From positions 18,082-27,727 of the forward strand of contig DCJV01000145.1 of the NCBI GenBank assembly GCA_002320555.1: a stretch of 9,646 bases of DNA, read 5' to 3'. Each line of letters opens with the position of its first letter. Positions within the stretch are counted from its first letter, which is position 1. Position numbers and translations under genes: made by a program. Shown here piece by piece: positions 6,365 through 9,646 of the stretch. The notes beneath the pieces are model-generated. The model had not been told where the DNA came from, made no database searches, and saw nothing but the letters and a program-made list of their open reading frames with translations. The stretch is from Ruminococcaceae bacterium UBA1691 (GTDB lineage: Bacteria; Bacillota; Clostridia; Oscillospirales; Acutalibacteraceae).

Positions 6365-7549
6365 ATGCAATTCGAATTCTCTGACCGAATTTCCGTCCTC
6401 CAGCCCTCCGCGATCCGTGAAATTCTGAAGGCGACCTCCCAGCCCGGCGTCATTCCCTTTGCTGCCGGCAATCCTGCTCCGGAAGCCTTTCCCGCAGATG
6501 AGGTGCGCGAGATTACGGCAAAGCTGCTCTCCGAGCGTCCGATCGATTGCCTGCAATACGGCGTAACGGAGGGCTATTCGCCGCTTCGGGAGCGTATTGC
6601 TGCGTATATGAAAACAAAACACAAGATCGGCCGGGAGTTCGACAGCCTGATCATCACCTCCGGCGCACAGCAGGTGATGGATCTTGCGACAAAGGCGTTG
6701 TGCAATGAGGGAGACGTCGTCATTTGCGAAGCGCCCTCCTTTATTGGCTCGCTCAACTGCTTCCGCTCCTATAACGCGCATCTGCGCGGCATCCCCGTGC
6801 AGGCGGACGGCATGGATGTGGACGAGCTTGAACGAGCGCTCAAAGAGGAGAAAAACGTCCGGTTTATCTATACGATCCCAAATTTTCAGAATCCGGCAGG
6901 CGTCACGATGTCGCTTGCAAAGCGCAGGCGGGTCTATGAGCTCGCCAAGCAATACGGCGTGTTAATCATTGAAGATAACCCTTATGGCGACCTGCGCGTT
7001 GCAGGCGAACCTGTCCCGGCGATTAAAAGCTTCGATGAGGACGGCATCGTCATCTATGCGGGCTCCTTCTCCAAGATTCTCTCCCCTGGTATGCGCGTTG
7101 GTTACGCGATCGCACCTGCGCCGCTGATCGCCAAGATGACCGTCGGCAAGCAGGCGGCGGACGTCCATACGCCAATGCTCTGCCAGTTGATCGTAGACGA
7201 ATGGATGGCGCATTATGATATGGAGGCGCACATTCAGAAGATTTGCGGCATTTATCGCAAAAAGCTCAATCTGATGTGTGATCTGATCGATAGTGAGCTT
7301 GGCGACTTCGTCACCTACAACCGGCCGGAGGGCGGCCTGTTCATCTGGTGCGCCTTGCCCGAAAGCGTTGACATGGCAAGATTCTGCCAGGTAGCGGTGG
7401 ACAACAAGGTCGCCGTCGTCCCCGGCTCTGCCTTTATGACGCATGAGAGCGATAAAACCCAATGCTACCGTTTGAATTTCTCCACGCCCACGGACGAGGC
7501 GATCGTCAAGGGCATGCAGATTTTGGGCCAGATCAAAAAACAATTTTAA
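6365..7549 (+). CDS. PLP-dependent aminotransferase, class I/II (2-aminoadipate/aromatic-like)
   Basis: A 394-aa cytoplasmic fold-type-I transaminase, moving an amino group between an amino acid and a 2-oxo acid with pyridoxal phosphate. Seen in order: the N-terminal substrate segment F32-A-A-G-N-P-A-P; Y65-G-V-T-E-G; SGAQQ at 99-103 in the phosphate-binding region; N176-P-A-G; D204-N-P-Y207; the Schiff-base lysine in S234-F-S-K237; R244 contacting the cofactor phosphate; and R369 in CYRLNFS, expected to bind the substrate carboxylate. These place it with the COG1167 group (LysN-type 2-aminoadipate transaminases and the catalytic half of MocR regulators), but the N-terminal helix-turn-helix domain of MocR proteins is absent. 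Substrate cannot be fixed; co-transcription with trpS makes an aromatic amino acid possible, as inference only. The ATG is preceded by TGAGGT at 7 nt. Confidence 0.92.
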   Translation: MQFEFSDRISVLQPSAIREILKATSQPGVIPFAAGNPAPEAFPADEVREITAKLLSERPIDCLQYGVTEGYSPLRERIAAYMKTKHKIGREFDSLIITSGAQQVMDLATKALCNEGDVVICEAPSFIGSLNCFRSYNAHLRGIPVQADGMDVDELERALKEEKNVRFIYTIPNFQNPAGVTMSLAKRRRVYELAKQYGVLIIEDNPYGDLRVAGEPVPAIKSFDEDGIVIYAGSFSKILSPGMRVGYAIAPAPLIAKMTVGKQAADVHTPMLCQLIVDEWMAHYDMEAHIQKICGIYRKKLNLMCDLIDSELGDFVTYNRPEGGLFIWCALPESVDMARFCQVAVDNKVAVVPGSAFMTHESDKTQCYRLNFSTPTDEAIVKGMQILGQIKKQF

Positions 7550-7573
7550 GTTTAGAAAGTGGTGACGAAACGT

Positions 7574-8578
7574 ATGGAACAACAACCTGAACGCAGAAAA
7601 CGAATCCTGAGTGCGATCCAGCCCAGCGGCATCCCAACGCTCGGCAATTATCTGGGGGCCCTGAAAAACTGGGTTTCCATGTCAGAGGAATACGACTGCG
7701 CCTACGCAGTCGCGGATCTGCATGCGATCACGGTCCGGCAGAATCCGGCGGACCTGCGCCACCGCACGCTCGAATTATACGCCCTGCTGCTCGCCATCGG
7801 CCTGGATCCGGAGAAAAATCTCGTCTTTATCCAGAGCCAGGTGCCAACTCATGCGCAGCTTGCCTGGGTGCTCAACTGCTATACCCAGTTCGGCGAGATG
7901 TCGCGCATGACGCAGTTTAAGGATAAATCCGCACAGCATGCGGACAATGTCAACGTTGGCCTTTTCGCTTATCCGGTCCTCATGGCGGCGGATATTCTGC
8001 TCTATCAGGCGGATTTTGTCCCTGTCGGCGCAGACCAAAAGCAGCATCTGGAGATCACCCGCGATATCGCGGGCCGCTTCAACGGCATTTACGGCAATGT
8101 GTTTACGATTCCCGAGCCCTATATCGGCAAGGAGGGCGCGCGTGTGATGTCCCTGCAGGAGCCGGAGAAGAAGATGAGCAAATCCGATCCGAATGTTAAC
8201 GGCTTTATCTCCATGCTCGACACGCCGGACGTTATCCTGCGGAAATGCAAGCGCGCCGTTACGGATTCCGAGGCCCGCGTGGCTTATGAAGAGGGGCGCG
8301 GCGGGATCAACAACCTCATGGGGATTTACAGCTGCTGCACCGGCAAGCCAATGGCGCAGATTGAGGCGGAATTTGAGGGCAAGGGCTATGGCGATTTTAA
8401 AATCGCGGTCGCTGAAGCGGTCATTGAAGAGCTGCGGCCCGTTCAGGAGCGTTTCCATGAATATATGGGCAATCTCGACTATATCCGCAGCTGTGCGGCA
8501 AAGGGTGCAGAAGCCGCGCAGCGCATCTCTCAGCGCACGCTGGATAAGGTGATGAAAAAGGTCGGCTTTGTGCTGTAA
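7574..8578 (+). CDS. trpS: Tryptophanyl-tRNA synthetase
   Basis: Charges tRNA-Trp with tryptophan (class I synthetase, 334 aa, typical bacterial length). The Rossmann-fold signature P17-S-G-I-P-T-L-G-N-Y stands where other class I enzymes have HIGH, and a perfect K200-M-S-K-S loop follows. Other conserved stretches include D48-L-H-A-I, the F130-A-Y-P-V-L-M-A-A-D-I-L region and G152-A-D-Q-K-Q-H-L-E that bind tryptophan and ATP. The ATG at 7574 is chosen over in-frame GTG codons at 7559 and 7562, since AAAGTGGTGA, a weak match to the ribosome site, ends 8 nt before it and would be inside the longer version. Only 24 nt separate it from the aminotransferase stop, so both are probably on one mRNA and trpS has no T-box or promoter of its own here. 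No convincing terminator follows. Confidence 0.96.
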   Translation: MEQQPERRKRILSAIQPSGIPTLGNYLGALKNWVSMSEEYDCAYAVADLHAITVRQNPADLRHRTLELYALLLAIGLDPEKNLVFIQSQVPTHAQLAWVLNCYTQFGEMSRMTQFKDKSAQHADNVNVGLFAYPVLMAADILLYQADFVPVGADQKQHLEITRDIAGRFNGIYGNVFTIPEPYIGKEGARVMSLQEPEKKMSKSDPNVNGFISMLDTPDVILRKCKRAVTDSEARVAYEEGRGGINNLMGIYSCCTGKPMAQIEAEFEGKGYGDFKIAVAEAVIEELRPVQERFHEYMGNLDYIRSCAAKGAEAAQRISQRTLDKVMKKVGFVL

Positions 8579-8685
8579 GCTCCTGGCAGATGCTGTTTTA
8601 GGGCTGTTCAGCGATGCTCTGTAAAACGCTAATCGGGGATAGACTTTTCGGCAAGGGCCCATTGGAATCACGGAAGCCTTGCTTC

Positions 8686-8694
8686 TGGTATAAT
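8686..8694 (+). promoter_or_regulatory. Extended -10 promoter of plsY
   Basis: TGGTATAAT gives a perfect -10 (8689-8694) with extended TG. No -35 is found at 16-18 nt; TTGGAA at 8662-8667 is too far (21 nt). Start would be near 8701, about 55 nt before plsY. The rest of the 175-nt trpS-plsY gap shows no further clear signal. Confidence 0.6.
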
Positions 8695-8745
8695 GCGCAG
8701 GCTCTTGTCCCATCATTTTATGTGCCTGTTCTGCAGATGCAAACT

Positions 8746-8751
8746 AGGAGG
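8746..8751 (+). promoter_or_regulatory. AGGAGG ribosome binding site deciding the plsY start
   Basis: A perfect AGGAGG ends only 2 nt before the GTG at 8754, 8 nt before an ATA at 8760 and 17 nt before a TTG at 8769, all in the plsY frame with no ATG nearby. The spacing best fits the ATA, a very rare initiator; the choice is open. Confidence 0.6.
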
Positions 8752-8753
8752 TA

Positions 8754-9401
8754 GTGACGATAGCTGATTTGAATTCATGGTTTCTGTACTTGGCGTGCGC
8801 TGTGCTGGGATACCTGCTGGGCAACGTCCAGTTTGCGGTAATTATTAGCCGCCTGAAATACAAAGACGACGTGCGAAATCACGGCAGCGGCAATGCAGGC
8901 AGCACCAATATGCTGCGCGTATTCGGCCTGAGCTCCGGTCTGATCACATTCATGGGGGATCTGCTGAAAGGAATTCTTGGGGTGCTGATTGGCCGCTGGA
9001 TTGCGGGCGAGGTTGGAGGTTACGTCTGTGCGCTGTTTGTGGTGTTGGGCCACGATTTTCCCGTATTCTTAAGGTTTAAGGGGGGCAAGGGCGTTGCGGC
9101 GTCGCTTGGCGTGGTTTGGATGATTCGCCCGCTTTATGGGTTGGCCGTCACGCTTGCCGCCGTTGTGTTGATCCTACTGTTTCATATAATATCTGTGGCT
9201 TCGATGGCCGGTTCTGCGCTTTTTCTGCTTTTGGCGTTGATCTTTGACTGGGGCAACTGGCCGCTTGTTGCGCTTGCTTTTCTGATCTGGGCGCTCATCA
9301 TGGTTCGCCATTGGGAAAATATCCTGCGGCTGGCCCGGGGAGAGGAAAACAAATTTTCCCTGAGGTCAAAAAACGGTACCCCTCCAAACGGCAAAAAATA
9401 G
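8754..9401 (+). CDS. plsY: Glycerol-3-phosphate acyltransferase PlsY
   Basis: Transfers the acyl group from acyl-phosphate (made by PlsX) to glycerol-3-phosphate, the first acylation step of membrane phospholipid synthesis. It is an integral membrane protein of about 215 aa, normal for the family. Hydrophobic segments are near residues 9-32, 56-80, 88-106, 124-145, 147-165 and 168-184. The three family motifs are clear: H43-G-S-G-N-A-G-S-T-N-M-L-R; G99-H-D-F-P-V-F-L-R-F-K-G-G-K-G-V-A; and R185-H-W-E-N-I-L-R-L-A-R-G-E-E-N. The start given is the first in-frame candidate GTG; ATA at 8760 or TTG at 8769 would shorten it by 2 or 5 residues, all before the first membrane helix, so function is not affected. 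It has its own promoter and is probably a separate unit from trpS. Confidence 0.95.
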   Translation: MTIADLNSWFLYLACAVLGYLLGNVQFAVIISRLKYKDDVRNHGSGNAGSTNMLRVFGLSSGLITFMGDLLKGILGVLIGRWIAGEVGGYVCALFVVLGHDFPVFLRFKGGKGVAASLGVVWMIRPLYGLAVTLAAVVLILLFHIISVASMAGSALFLLLALIFDWGNWPLVALAFLIWALIMVRHWENILRLARGEENKFSLRSKNGTPPNGKK

Positions 9402-9490
9402 CCGCATGCTTTCTGAATCGGGCAGGTGCGGGGTCCCGTGCAGACGATGTCAAGCTGGATTCCTTTGCTCCGTAGTCACTGCATTATCAT

Positions 9491-9534
9491 AAAAACAAAC
9501 CGCCGCAAATGCATATTGTTGCAATTGCGGCGGT
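9491..9534 (-). terminator. Minus-strand terminator of a gene right of the window
   Basis: ACCGCCGCAA (9499-9508) and TTGCGGCGGT (9525-9534) form a perfect 10-bp stem, with a possible inner TGCA/TGCA helix. On the minus strand it is followed by TTGTTTTTATG, so it terminates leftward transcription; on the plus strand no T-run follows. It therefore implies a minus-strand gene ending near or beyond the right edge, converging on plsY. It may also help to end the plsY transcript, for which I see no other terminator in 9402-9490. Confidence 0.85.
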
Positions 9535-9646
9535 CAGCCTGTTGAAAAAGGGATATCATTTCATCAAAATGCATGAGAACAAAATTTCTGTATTGCTTTT
9601 TTCTTGCCTTGACAACGGAAGAAAAAATTGGCCCGCGCTCAGGCCG

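Noticed and set aside
8595..8630. Possible terminator after trpS (GTTTTA ... TAAAAC)
   Set aside because: The arms pair for only 6 A/T-rich bp around a large loop and no T-run follows.
7775..8716. 313-codon minus-strand frame opposite trpS
   Set aside because: It is a shadow of trpS; the product has no family features and no promoter or ribosome site is seen.
9432..9452. GC-rich imperfect hairpin after plsY
   Set aside because: It needs two G-U pairs and a very small loop and has no T-run, so it is not a convincing plsY terminator.
9609..9614. Perfect TTGACA on the plus strand near the right edge
   Set aside because: The region 17 nt downstream is GC-rich (CCCGCG) with no -10, so it is not a credible promoter within this window.

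Overview
The window looks like chromosomal DNA of a low-to-mid-GC anaerobic Firmicute, most likely a clostridial (Oscillospiraceae/Ruminococcaceae-like) gut or sediment bacterium. The reasons are a T-box leader in front of serS, strong AGGAGG ribosome binding sites, hairpin-plus-T-run terminators, consensus sigma-A promoters, three lipoproteins with Gram-positive-type lipoboxes, and a PlsY acyltransferase. The assignment is an inference from gene families and signals; no rRNA or other taxonomic marker is present.

Layout from left to right. (1) Positions 1-1660, minus strand: a complete serS transcription unit, with a consensus promoter, a class I serine T-box leader (UCC specifier, T-box bulge ending in C to match the tRNA-Ser discriminator G), the intrinsic terminator it controls, serS, and a terminator after the gene. 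(2) 1660-2810, plus strand: an AT-rich divergent intergenic region, then a serine/threonine-rich lipoprotein of unknown function with its own terminator. (3) 2859-5023, plus strand: a promoter with extended -10, then a two-gene unit of a GtrA-family membrane protein and a lipoprotein with an F5/8-type (discoidin-like) domain plus a GH18 glycosidase domain, ended by an 18-bp perfect hairpin. (4) 5040-6282, minus strand: a second hairpin, then a SurA/PrsA-like foldase lipoprotein with its promoter. (5) 6302-8578, plus strand: a divergent promoter whose -10 lies inside a perfect inverted repeat, driving a fold-type-I PLP aminotransferase and trpS 24 nt downstream. (6) 8686-9401, plus strand: plsY with its own extended -10 promoter and an ambiguous start codon. 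(7) The right edge holds a minus-strand terminator that must belong to a gene outside the window.

Functionally the window mixes translation (serS, trpS), amino-acid metabolism (aminotransferase), membrane phospholipid synthesis (plsY) and the cell envelope (three lipoproteins and GtrA). I see no mobile element, CRISPR array, phage gene, toxin-antitoxin or defence module, and no rRNA or tRNA gene. The most interesting points are the internally consistent serine T-box, a SerRS whose catalytic motifs resemble the archaeal/eukaryotic type more than the E. coli type, the GtrA-GH18 pair with an altered GH18 signature, and the palindromic operator candidate over the aminotransferase promoter. I do not see evidence for an undescribed large system here.
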